Shown here: positions 1-5,632 of the stretch, piece by piece
How positions within the stretch are numbered: the stretch's first letter is position 1
How the letters are laid out: each line of letters begins with the position of its first letter
Assembly (NCBI GenBank): GCA_035515515.1
Contig: DATJBC010000081.1
Span: 1-15,411, forward strand
Reading direction: 5' to 3'
DNA: 15,411 bases
DNA from: DATJBC01 sp035515515
Lineage (GTDB): Bacteria; Actinomycetota; Acidimicrobiia; Acidimicrobiales; UBA8190
Made by a program: the position numbers and the translations under genes
The notes under the pieces: model-generated
What the model was told of the DNA's origin: nothing
Databases searched by the model: none
What the model saw: only the letters and a program-made list of their open reading frames with translations

Positions 1-47
1 ACCGCGCCGGGCGGGCCGACCCGTCGTGGTTCGGCCCCCACGGCTGA
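1..47 (+). CDS. Possible 3' end of an upstream gene (partial)
   Basis: One frame is open from the left edge to a TGA at 45-47 and encodes a short tail ending in DPSWFGPHG. The residues look like a natural hydrophilic and aromatic C-terminus, and a perfect 6-bp hairpin with a 4-base loop follows at 62-77. Only about 14 codons are visible, so no family can be named, and in such GC-rich DNA an open frame of this size can occur by chance. Confidence 0.35.
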   Translation, partial: RAGRADPSWFGPHG

Positions 48-61
48 GGCGCGGCCCACCG

Positions 62-77
62 GGCGCCCGCCGGCGCC
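62..77 (+). terminator. Hairpin after the possible upstream gene
   Basis: GGCGCC (62-67) and GGCGCC (72-77) are perfect complementary arms around a CGCC loop. The hairpin lies 15 bases after the TGA at 45-47 and upstream of the next promoter-like element. There is no U tract, so terminator function is inferred from position and stem strength only. Confidence 0.35.
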
Positions 78-116
78 GAGGGGCCCCGCCCACGGGGAGG
101 AAGGCCAAGGGGCGCC

Positions 117-124
117 GGTAGGCT
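117..124 (+). promoter_or_regulatory. -10-like element GGTAGGCT upstream of the CDF transporter
   Basis: TAGGCT (119-124) fits the TANNNT pattern of actinobacterial housekeeping -10 boxes and would place a start of transcription near 131, giving a short leader before the GTG at 156. No convincing -35 is visible. The same 8-mer recurs, correctly oriented, upstream of the leftward SRPBCC gene (2434-2441). Confidence 0.4.
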
Positions 125-155
125 GGAACGACCGTCCGGCGCTGCGAGGAGCCAG

Positions 156-1091
156 GTGTCCAAGGACCGCGTGACGAGCCGCACCCGACGCCTCGGCGTC
201 ACCCTCGGCCTCACCACGGCCCTGGCCGTCGCCCAGCTCGTGGGGGGTCTGGCCGCCCACTCGATGGGCCTTCTGTCCGACGCCGGCCACAACGTGACCG
301 ACGTGGCGGGCGTGGTCATGGCGATGGCCGCGCTGCGCTTCACGCTGCGGCCCCGCGACCGGTCCCGGTCCTTCGGCTACCACCGCGGGACGATCCTCGC
401 CGCGCTGGCCAACGCGGCGGTCATCGCCGTGGTGACCGCCGCCATCGTGGTGGAGAGCGCCGTCCGCCTGGCGCACCCGCACGCCGTGCACGGCCGCACG
501 GTGGCCATCATCGCCGCCGTGGCGCTGGTGGTGAACACGCTGGCCGCCGTGGCGGTGCGCGACCACAAGGACCTCAACATGCGGGCCGTCTCGCTGCACA
601 TGGTGGGTGACGCCCTGGGGTCGTTGGCGGTGCTGGGCGCCGGCGCGGTGCTCGTCGCCCGGCCGTCGCTCGAGTGGGCCGACCCCGCGGCGTCGCTGGT
701 GGTGGCGCTCATCATCGTGGTGGAGGCCTACCGGCTGCTGCGGGCCAGCGTGGACGTGCTGCTCGAGTCGGCCCCCGCCGACGTGGACCTCGACGCGCTC
801 AGCGCGGCGATGTACGGGGTTCCGGGCGTGGCCGAGGTGCACGATCTCCACGTGTGGAGCCTGTCCAACGACGTGCGGGCGCTCTCCGCCCACGTGGTGC
901 TGACCGGGCACCCGTCCCTGGAGGAGGCGCAGGCCGTGGGGGACGACGTCAAGGCGGCCATCGGGGCACCGTTCACCATCGCCCACAGCACCCTCGAGCT
1001 GGAGTGCGAGCGCTGCAGCGACGCGGCGTCGGACCCCTGCCTCATGGACGTGCCCGCCCCGAGCACCACCGCCGAGACCGCCACCCGGTGA
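156..1091 (+). CDS. Cation diffusion facilitator family transporter, zinc type (CzcD/ZitB-like)
   Basis: The predicted 311-residue inner-membrane antiporter would export Zn2+ (possibly Co2+ or Cd2+) in exchange for protons. Membrane segments fill residues about 13-195. The TM2 metal site reads SDAGHNVTD (H45, D49) and TM5 carries H148 and D152, the HD-HD arrangement typical of zinc-selective members such as ZitB and ZnTs. The cytoplasmic ferredoxin-like domain (about 205-285) has the VHDLHVWSL motif. The tail contains C284, C287 and C295, a possible extra metal-binding patch. There is no long His-rich loop between TM4 and TM5. The GTG start is supported by GAGGAG at 146-151, four bases upstream. 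The stop overlaps the start of the acylphosphatase gene, suggesting co-translation. Length is normal for the family. Confidence 0.93.
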   Translation: MSKDRVTSRTRRLGVTLGLTTALAVAQLVGGLAAHSMGLLSDAGHNVTDVAGVVMAMAALRFTLRPRDRSRSFGYHRGTILAALANAAVIAVVTAAIVVESAVRLAHPHAVHGRTVAIIAAVALVVNTLAAVAVRDHKDLNMRAVSLHMVGDALGSLAVLGAGAVLVARPSLEWADPAASLVVALIIVVEAYRLLRASVDVLLESAPADVDLDALSAAMYGVPGVAEVHDLHVWSLSNDVRALSAHVVLTGHPSLEEAQAVGDDVKAAIGAPFTIAHSTLELECERCSDAASDPCLMDVPAPSTTAETATR

Positions 1092-1378
1092 CCGCCGACG
1101 ACGGGGCCGGTGCGGTCCGCCGCCGCGTCCTCGTCCACGGGCGGGTCCAGGCGGTGGGGTTCCGGGCCTCGTGCGCCCGGCGGGCGCTGCAGGCCGGGCT
1201 GGGCGGATGGGTCCGCAACACGCCCGACGGCAGCGTGGAGGCGGTCTTCGAGGGCGCCGCCGGCGACGTGGACGCCCTCGTGTCGTGGTGCCGCACGGGG
1301 CCGTCGCTGGCGCGGGTGGCCGGCGTCGACGTCAGCCCCGAGGCCCCGCGGGGCGAGCGCGGGTTCACCATCCGCTAG
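1088..1378 (+). CDS. acyP: Acylphosphatase
   Basis: This 96-residue cytosolic enzyme would hydrolyse acyl phosphates such as acetyl phosphate or carbamoyl phosphate. The N-terminal signature VHGRVQAVGFR (16-26) contains the phosphate-binding loop and catalytic R26; the second signature GWVRNTPDGSVEAVFEG (40-56) contains the essential N44. The ending GFTIR matches the usual C-terminal strand. Length is typical (90-100 residues). The GTG start at 1088 overlaps the transporter stop as GTGA, so translation is probably coupled. A longer open frame exists upstream, but it runs antiparallel in sense to nothing real and reads only low-complexity Arg/Gly sequence inside the transporter gene. A functional link between the two genes is not evident beyond sharing a transcript. 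Confidence 0.92.
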   Translation: MTADDGAGAVRRRVLVHGRVQAVGFRASCARRALQAGLGGWVRNTPDGSVEAVFEGAAGDVDALVSWCRTGPSLARVAGVDVSPEAPRGERGFTIR

Positions 1379-1405
1379 CGCGCCGCGCCCGGGTCGGACG
1401 GCGCG
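1379..1405 (+). terminator. Hairpin immediately after acyP
   Basis: CGCGCCG (1379-1385) pairs with CGGCGCG (1399-1405) across a 13-base loop, beginning at the base after the acyP stop codon. No U tract follows. This is a candidate terminator for the transporter-acyP transcript. Confidence 0.4.
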
Positions 1406-1465
1406 CCGGCCCCATGCCGTGTGCGGCGCGGGGCGCGCGTCGCAGGGAGGCCCGGACGCGGCAAG

Positions 1466-1511
1466 GCCCCGAGTAGCCGGTGCGACCGAAGTCGCCCGCA
1501 CTCCTCGGGGC
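1466..1511. repeat. Nested inverted repeat (possible structured RNA)
   Basis: Outer arms GCCCCGAG (1466-1473) and CTCGGGGC (1504-1511) are perfectly complementary over 8 bp. Inside them GCGAC (1482-1486) and GTCGC (1491-1495) form a second stem closed by a 4-base CGAA loop. An alternative small hairpin GGGC-GCAT-GCCC overlaps the right arm (1508-1519). Two nested perfect stems with a tetraloop are more suggestive of folded RNA than of a simple operator, though GC-rich DNA makes hairpins common. Confidence 0.45.
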
Positions 1512-1569
1512 GCATGCCCTCGGTGTGAGGCCCACCCCGCTCTGGATCTGACGACCCCGTGCGGTGTGC

Positions 1570-1603
1570 GGTGTCGCCCGGTCCCAGGGAACCTCACGAC
1601 ACC
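1570..1603. repeat. Second nested inverted repeat
   Basis: GGTGTCG (1570-1576) pairs perfectly with CGACACC (1597-1603). Inside it GGTCCC (1580-1585) pairs with GGGAACC (1587-1593), with one bulged base and a minimal loop that would open somewhat in RNA. It is immediately preceded by a tandem GCGGTGT pair (1561-1574), whose second copy overlaps the left arm. It is the second half of the structured stretch in this intergenic region. Confidence 0.45.
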
Positions 1604-1754
1604 TGCCTCTGCACCTCACCGCCGGGCTCGTCGCCCCCCTGTCCGCAGCGCTCCCGCCTTGCGGCGCTCGCACCGGGGCTTTGGAAGGTCGTTGCCCGCC
1701 GGCTGGTGACACTGTGCGCCCGCCCCGCGCCGAGGTCAAGGGGCCGACGCGAAA

Positions 1755-1760
1755 TCCCTA
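1755..1760 (-). promoter_or_regulatory. Leftward -10-like element TAGGGA
   Basis: Read on the minus strand the sequence is AAGGTAGGGATTT, with TAGGGA fitting TANNNT and an AT-richer context than its surroundings. A CGACAC hexamer lies 17 bases upstream, a poor -35. It would direct transcription leftward into the structured stretch at 1603-1466, with no gene in that direction, so a noncoding transcript is conceivable. The evidence is weak. Confidence 0.22.
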
Positions 1761-1785
1761 CCTTCTCCCGAGAATTCGTGTCGTC

Positions 1786-1847
1786 GTCCCCAGTTCCGCC
1801 GGTGTCGTCCCCAGGCGCCGGCCCCCTTGTCCCCAGCCCGTCCCCAG
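1786..1847. repeat. Four GTCCCCAG repeats in near-helical phase
   Basis: Perfect GTCCCCAG copies start at 1786, 1807, 1829 and 1840, so successive starts are 21, 22 and 11 bases apart, about two, two and one DNA turns. The first two copies share an extended 11-mer GTCGTCCCCAG. Same-strand, phased, identical short sites are what a cooperative DNA-binding protein would use. They also loosely resemble degenerate DnaA boxes (TTGTCCCCA at the third copy against TTGTCCACA), but no dnaA, dnaN or origin genes are near. Confidence 0.5.
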
Positions 1848-1898
1848 GGTGCGCCGCCGACGGTCGAGCGCGCGCCGCGCGCCTGGCGGCGCCGGCGT

Positions 1899-1917
1899 GA
1901 CCGGCTCAGCGCCGGTC
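1899..1917 (-). terminator. Hairpin containing the SRPBCC stop codon in its loop
   Basis: GACCGGC (1899-1905) and GCCGGTC (1911-1917) are perfect arms around TCAGC, and the loop holds the stop codon (TCA on the plus strand) of the leftward SRPBCC gene. It is a candidate terminator; no U tract is present. Confidence 0.35.
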
Positions 1918-2382
1918 GTCGTGGCCCGGGCCGCGCCCGCGCTCGCCCGCCTCGAGCAGGCGGGCGATCTCCGACACCTCGCGCTCCACCGAGCGCGCGA
2001 ACCACGAGCGCGCCACGGCGTCGTGCAGCACCCCCAGGGGCCCGTGGCCGATGTCGAGCTCCTCGACGTGCCTTACCCGGGTGCCGCCCTCGACGGCCTC
2101 GATCTCGAACCAGGCGTGCAGTCCGCGCGGCACCCCGTGCTCGAGGACCACGTCGATGGAGCGGGGCCGCTCCCAGCGGTAGCGGGTCACCACCGACCCC
2201 TTGAACCGGCCCAGGAAGGTGCCGTCCTCGCGCGCCAGCATGCCGTCGGGGAGGTCGGCCAGCTTGGTGACCCACACGATCTTGGTGTCGGCCTTGGTGT
2301 ACTGGGCGGGGTCGAGGACGAAGTCGAAGACCTCCTCGGGCGTCACCCCCCGCACGGTGGCCGTGCCCTCCCCCCGGATCAC
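1906..2382 (-). CDS. SRPBCC (START/polyketide-cyclase-like) family protein
   Basis: The product is a 158-residue soluble protein with the helix-grip pattern of small-ligand-binding SRPBCC proteins. An N-terminal strand (GEGTATVRGVTPEEVFDFV) is followed by the helix that begins the cavity, then alternating strands, with a C-terminal helix around DAVARSWFARSVEREVSEIARLLEAG. The phrase GTRVRHVEELDIGHGP is typical of the penultimate strand. No catalytic residues can be assigned, and ligands in this superfamily vary from lipids to polyketides, so no substrate is proposed. The start is GTG at 2382, with only a weak GGGGGCGG upstream. A GGTAGGCT promoter-like element lies about 50 bases upstream. 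The gene stands alone between the structured intergenic region and a divergent small ORF. Confidence 0.82.
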   Translation of the reverse strand: MIRGEGTATVRGVTPEEVFDFVLDPAQYTKADTKIVWVTKLADLPDGMLAREDGTFLGRFKGSVVTRYRWERPRSIDVVLEHGVPRGLHAWFEIEAVEGGTRVRHVEELDIGHGPLGVLHDAVARSWFARSVEREVSEIARLLEAGERGRGPGHDDRR

Positions 2383-2433
2383 GGCCGCCGCCCCCGGCAG
2401 GACCTGCGCTCGGGCGTCGTCGGCACGGGCCCG

Positions 2434-2441
2434 AGCCTACC
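2434..2441 (-). promoter_or_regulatory. -10-like element GGTAGGCT upstream of the SRPBCC gene
   Basis: On the minus strand the octamer GGTAGGCT is identical to the one before the CDF transporter, with a shared preceding C. It would give a leader of about 45 bases before the GTG at 2382. No clear -35 is seen. Its recurrence in the correct orientation upstream of two independent genes is the main support. Confidence 0.4.
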
Positions 2442-2606
2442 GAGGGCCCCACGCGCTGGACGCCGGGCCGCCGTTGGGCAAATGTTGGGCCGCCCGAGGG
2501 TGGACGGTGAGCCTCGTTTGCCAGCGTTGCCCCCGGACAGGAGGGAAGTTGGCGGTCAGTCGGACCCCAGGGCCCGGCCGACCGGCTGGCGAGGGGGGGA
2601 CGTCTG

Positions 2607-2708
2607 ATGGCGCACCGGTGCCGCGACTACTGCTTCCGCTGCGACCTGCTCCACCTGCTGCGGGCCGTGCTGGTGCACACCGCGCCCAAACCGCCCACGC
2701 CGGCCTGA
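2607..2708 (+). CDS. Small Cys-rich ORF, 33 residues, unknown function
   Basis: ATG at 2607 follows a GAGGGGGG stretch (2592-2599) with 7-base spacing. The peptide begins MAHRCRDYCFRC, goes on through a leucine-rich LLHLLRAVLVH stretch and ends in a Pro-rich tail. C5, C9, C12 and H16 form a C-x3-C-x2-C-x3-H pattern that could bind metal or an Fe-S cluster; this is a reading of spacing only. I do not recognise a family. The strongest sign that it is real is that its TGA (2706-2708) lies in the left arm of the hairpin whose right arm holds the stop of the convergent amidase, just as for the trmO/amidase pair at 13337-13387. No radical-SAM or transporter neighbour suggests a modified peptide. 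Confidence 0.42.
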   Translation: MAHRCRDYCFRCDLLHLLRAVLVHTAPKPPTPA

Positions 2709-2738
2709 CGCCCGCGCCCGGGAGGCGCCCGGGCGTCA
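2706..2738. terminator. Bidirectional terminator hairpin between the small ORF and amidase 1
   Basis: TGACGCCCG (2706-2714) and CGGGCGTCA (2730-2738) are perfect 9-bp arms. The left arm begins with the small ORF's TGA and the right arm ends with the amidase stop (TCA on the plus strand), so both genes terminate at the base of the stem. Confidence 0.6.
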
Positions 2739-3863
2739 CCAGGTGACGGTGGCGGCCGCCTCCTCCAGGTGCCGGCCGAGGGCCAGCAACGTGGCGTCGC
2801 TGCCCGCGGGGCCGATGAGCTGCACGCTGGCCGGCAGCCCCGCCGGGCTCGGCACGGGCAGGGCCAGGGCGGGCACGCCCGCCAGGTTCACCGGCAGCGT
2901 GCAACGGGCCATGAGCAGCTCCTCGCCGCCGTCGAGGGTGGGCGGGAACACCGTCAGCGTGGGGGTGGCGACGACGTCCACGCGGGCGAAGGCGTCGGCC
3001 AGCTGCGCGCCCCACCGCTGGCGGGCGCCGGCGGCGGCGGCGCGCGCCGCGGCGTCGACCCCCCGGCCCAGGGAGAGCCGGCCCACCACGTCGGCACCGA
3101 CCGTGCCGGGGTGCTCGGCCACCAGCCGGTGGTCGCTGTCCCACGCCTCGGCCACGAGCAGGAGCCCGGCCGCCACGGTGACCTCGTCCCACAGCGACAG
3201 GGTGATGTCGCGCACCTCCCACTCGGCGGCGCCCAGGGCGGCGTCGAGGGCGGCGTCGATGCGCGGGTCGGCGTCCACCCGCAGCCGGCCCACCCGGGCC
3301 GGGCGGGGCTCCTCGACGCGGAACCCGGGCTCGAGCAGCGCCATGCCGGTGACGAGGCCGGCCACGTCGCGCGCCATGGGGCCCACGGTGTCGAAGCTGG
3401 GCGACAGGGGCCACACGCCCTCGAGGGGGACCCGTCCCCACGTGGTCTTGAGGCCCGCCACGCCGCAGCACGCCGCCGGGATGCGCACCGACCCGCCGGT
3501 GTCGCTGCCGTAGGCGACGTCGGCCTCGCCCACCGCCACCGCCACCGCCGAGCCGCTCGACGAGCCCCCCGGCACCAGGCGGGGGTCGAGGGGGTTGACG
3601 GGCGTGCCGAACCAGGGGTTGACCCCGGTCACCCCGAGGGCGAGCTCGTGGAGGTTGGCCTTGCCCACGATGCGCGCCCCCGCCGCCCGGGCGCCCGCCA
3701 GGCAGGCGGCGTCGCGCCCCGCCGGCGCGGCGCCGTCGGCCACGGCCCGGCAGCCCGCCGTGGTGGGGACGCCGGCCACGTCGATGAGGTCCTTGACGGC
3801 CAGCCGCACCCCCGGCCCGCTGGTGTCGAGACGGGTGATGAAGGTGGCGTCCACGAGGCGCAT
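2736..3863 (-). CDS. Amidase-signature family amidase (short form)
   Basis: This is a 375-residue Ser-Ser-Lys hydrolase acting on amide bonds. Catalytic Lys is K24 (AVKDLIDVAG), the cis-Ser lies in GGSSSGSAVAVA (99-110), and the nucleophile is S125 in GSDTGGSVRIPA. The C-terminal part carries the conserved LPVNLAGVPALALPVP and LPASVQLIGP strands. It is shorter than the usual 450-500 residues, mainly because it lacks the N-terminal helical extension and some central insertions, but all catalytic elements are present. It is not GatA by context, as no gatB or gatC is adjacent. The ATG at 3863 has no Shine-Dalgarno sequence. A TTATAG -10-like box 14 bases upstream suggests a very short leader. 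It is divergent from fhs, and its substrate cannot be told from sequence. Confidence 0.9.
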   Translation of the reverse strand: MRLVDATFITRLDTSGPGVRLAVKDLIDVAGVPTTAGCRAVADGAAPAGRDAACLAGARAAGARIVGKANLHELALGVTGVNPWFGTPVNPLDPRLVPGGSSSGSAVAVAVGEADVAYGSDTGGSVRIPAACCGVAGLKTTWGRVPLEGVWPLSPSFDTVGPMARDVAGLVTGMALLEPGFRVEEPRPARVGRLRVDADPRIDAALDAALGAAEWEVRDITLSLWDEVTVAAGLLLVAEAWDSDHRLVAEHPGTVGADVVGRLSLGRGVDAAARAAAAGARQRWGAQLADAFARVDVVATPTLTVFPPTLDGGEELLMARCTLPVNLAGVPALALPVPSPAGLPASVQLIGPAGSDATLLALGRHLEEAAATVTW

Positions 3864-3877
3864 GGTGCCACAGCGGG

Positions 3878-3884
3878 CTATAAC
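3878..3884. promoter_or_regulatory. Overlapping divergent -10-like elements between amidase 1 and fhs
   Basis: CTATAAC lies in an otherwise GC-rich 54-base gap. On the plus strand TATAAC (3879-3884) is a good -10 for fhs, with transcription from about 3891 and a GGGAGGGG Shine-Dalgarno-like stretch at 3901-3908. On the minus strand TTATAG (rc of 3878-3883) could serve the amidase. The two boxes share bases, so RNA polymerase could occupy only one at a time. Confidence 0.45.
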
Positions 3885-3917
3885 TCTGACTCCGAGGGCA
3901 GGGAGGGGACCACGGAC

Positions 3918-5615
3918 ATGGCGACGCCGAGCGCGCTGGAGATCTCGCGGCGGGCGACGCTGCAGCCCATCACCAAGATCGCCACCGAGGCCGGCATCCC
4001 CGACGGCCTGCTCGAGCCCTACGGCGAGTTCGTGGCCAAGGTGCGCCTCGACGCCGTCGAGGCGCTGGCCGACCGCCCCCGGGCCCGCTACGTGGTGGTG
4101 ACGGCCATCACCCCCACCCCCCTGGGCGAGGGCAAGACGACCACCACCCTCGGCCTGGGCCAGGCCATGCGCCACATCGCCAAGCGGGCCACCATCGCCA
4201 TCCGTCAGGCCTCGATGGGCCCCACCTTCGGCATCAAGGGGGGCGCGGCGGGCGGCGGCTACAGCCAGGCCGTGCCCTTCGAGGCCCTCAACCTCCACCT
4301 CACCGGCGACATGCACGCCGTGACGGCGGCCCACAACACCCTGTCGGCCATGCTCGACAACCACCTCCACCACGGCAACGCGCTGGGCATCGACCTCCAC
4401 AACGTGACGTGGCGCCGGGTGCTGGACGTGAACGACCGGGCACTGCGCAACCTGGTGGTGGGGCTGGGCACCAAGGAGGACGGCGTGCCCCGCCAGGCCG
4501 GATTCGACATCACCGCCGCGTCGGAGGTCATGGCGGTGCTGGCGCTGTCCACGTCGTTGCGCGACATGCGGGCCCGCCTGGGGCGCATCGTGGTGGCCTA
4601 CACCGGCGACGGCACCCCGGTGACCGCCGAAGAGCTCAAGGCGGCGGGGGCCATGACCGTGATCATGCGCGACGCCATCAAGCCCAACCTCCTGCAGACC
4701 CTCGAGAACACCCCCGTGCTCGTGCACGCCGGGCCGTTCGGCAACATCGCCCACGGCAACTCGTCGGTCATCGCCGACCTCATCGGGATCCACACCGGCG
4801 ACTTCCTCATCACCGAGGCGGGCTTCGGAGCGGACATGGGCGCCGAGCGCTTCTTCAACATCAAGTGCCGGACCTCGGGGCTCGTCCCCGACGCCGCGGT
4901 GGTGGTGGCCACCGTGCGCGCCCTCAAGGTCCACACCGGCGCCCACCACGTGGTGGCGGGACGGCCCCTGCCCGCCGCGCTGCTCGAGGAGCGCCCCGAC
5001 GAGGTCGTTGCCGGGGGCGAGAACCTGCGCAAGCAGCTCGAGAACGTGCGCCTGCACGGCGTCACCCCGGTCGTGGCCATCAACGCCTTCCCCGAGGACT
5101 TCCCCTCCGAGCACGCGGCGATCCGCGAGATCGCCCGGTCGATGGGCGTGCGGGCCGCGGTGTGCACCCACTTCAGCGACGGGGGCCGCGGGGCGGTCGA
5201 GCTGGCCGAGGCGGTGGCCGAGGCGGCCGAGGAGCCCACCGAGTTCCGCTTCCTCTACCCGGGCGACGCCTCGCTGCGCGCCAAGATCGAGGCCGTGGCC
5301 ACCCGCGTGTACGGGGCCGACGGCGTCGACTACGCCCCCGCCGCGGCGCGCCAGCTCGACACGTACGAGCGCAACGGGTTCGGGCACCTGCCCGTGTGCA
5401 TCGCCAAGACGCACCTGTCGATCTCGTCGGACCCCGCCCTGAAGGGCGCCCCCACCGGGTGGCGGATGCCGGTGCGCGAGGTGCGGGCCTCGGTGGGCGC
5501 CGGCTTCGTCTACCCCATCTGCGGCGACATGCGCACCATGCCCGGACTGCCCTCGCATCCCGCCGCCGAGCGGATCGACATCGACGAGGACGGCAACGTC
5601 GTCGGCCTGTCGTAG
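3918..5615 (+). CDS. fhs: Formate-tetrahydrofolate ligase
   Basis: This 565-residue cytosolic enzyme makes 10-formyl-tetrahydrofolate from formate, tetrahydrofolate and ATP. The P-loop TPLGEGKTT is at 67-75. The family signature RQASMGPTFGIKGGAA follows at 96-111, then the conserved NLHLTGDMHAVTAAHN block and the C-terminal GFVYPICGDMRTMPGLP. Length is normal (about 555-565). The ATG at 3918 is preceded by GGGAGGGG (3901-3908) and a TATAAC -10-like box. The next gene, 17 bases downstream, encodes a cyclohydrolase-type enzyme using the product, so the two form a one-carbon entry module feeding purine synthesis and methylene-tetrahydrofolate. No tetrahydrofolate riboswitch fits in the 54-base upstream gap. 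An internal antisense reading frame of several hundred codons spans the gene and is a composition artefact. Confidence 0.97.
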   Translation: MATPSALEISRRATLQPITKIATEAGIPDGLLEPYGEFVAKVRLDAVEALADRPRARYVVVTAITPTPLGEGKTTTTLGLGQAMRHIAKRATIAIRQASMGPTFGIKGGAAGGGYSQAVPFEALNLHLTGDMHAVTAAHNTLSAMLDNHLHHGNALGIDLHNVTWRRVLDVNDRALRNLVVGLGTKEDGVPRQAGFDITAASEVMAVLALSTSLRDMRARLGRIVVAYTGDGTPVTAEELKAAGAMTVIMRDAIKPNLLQTLENTPVLVHAGPFGNIAHGNSSVIADLIGIHTGDFLITEAGFGADMGAERFFNIKCRTSGLVPDAAVVVATVRALKVHTGAHHVVAGRPLPAALLEERPDEVVAGGENLRKQLENVRLHGVTPVVAINAFPEDFPSEHAAIREIARSMGVRAAVCTHFSDGGRGAVELAEAVAEAAEEPTEFRFLYPGDASLRAKIEAVATRVYGADGVDYAPAAARQLDTYERNGFGHLPVCIAKTHLSISSDPALKGAPTGWRMPVREVRASVGAGFVYPICGDMRTMPGLPSHPAAERIDIDEDGNVVGLS

Positions 5616-5632
5616 GGGGGCCGGCGCCGGCC

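Larger units (their letters stand above)
1379..1905. other. 527-base intergenic region with strong inverted repeats and phased repeats, no credible gene
   Basis: No frame on either strand gives a recognisable protein; the open frames here translate to Arg/Pro/Gly-rich, low-complexity sequence. What is visible: a hairpin after acyP (1379-1405), a long nested hairpin (1466-1511), a tandem 7-mer GCGGTGT twice (1561-1574), a second nested hairpin (1570-1603), an AT-richer stretch with a leftward -10-like TAGGGA (1755-1760), four GTCCCCAG copies (1786-1847), and a hairpin at the end of the SRPBCC gene (1899-1917). The region looks like a structured RNA or a dispersed palindromic element rather than a decayed gene. 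The signature sequences of RNase P RNA, tmRNA and SRP RNA are absent. Confidence 0.5.

Noticed and set aside
1365..1739. 124-codon minus-strand open frame in the gene-free region
   Set aside because: Its translation is basic and low in complexity, it lacks a ribosome binding site and a known domain, and it overlaps the acyP end and the strong hairpins.
1786..1847. Chromosomal replication origin with DnaA boxes
   Set aside because: The sites differ from TTGTCCACA at key positions, there is no AT-rich unwinding stretch of useful length, and no dnaA, dnaN, parA/B or rpmH gene is nearby. Kept only as an alternative reading of the repeats.
1379..1905. RNase P RNA, tmRNA or SRP RNA in the structured intergenic region
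   Set aside because: I looked on both strands for the GAGGAAAGTCC block of RNase P RNA, the tmRNA 5' end and the SRP GGTCAGG/GGAAGG loop, and none is present.
2736..3863. GatA subunit of the tRNA amidotransferase
   Set aside because: There is no gatB or gatC beside it, the protein is much shorter than GatA, and amidase-signature enzymes have many other roles. The same reasoning applies to the amidase at 13385-14824.
3864..3917. Tetrahydrofolate riboswitch in front of fhs
   Set aside because: The 54-base gap is too short to hold one together with the promoter and ribosome binding site, and no matching stem pattern is visible.
2736..5558. 940-codon open frame on the minus strand running from amidase 1 across all of fhs
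   Set aside because: Only the 2736-3863 part is a real gene. The rest is antisense to fhs, His/Gly/Val-rich, without any family motif, and arises because high GC removes stop codons.
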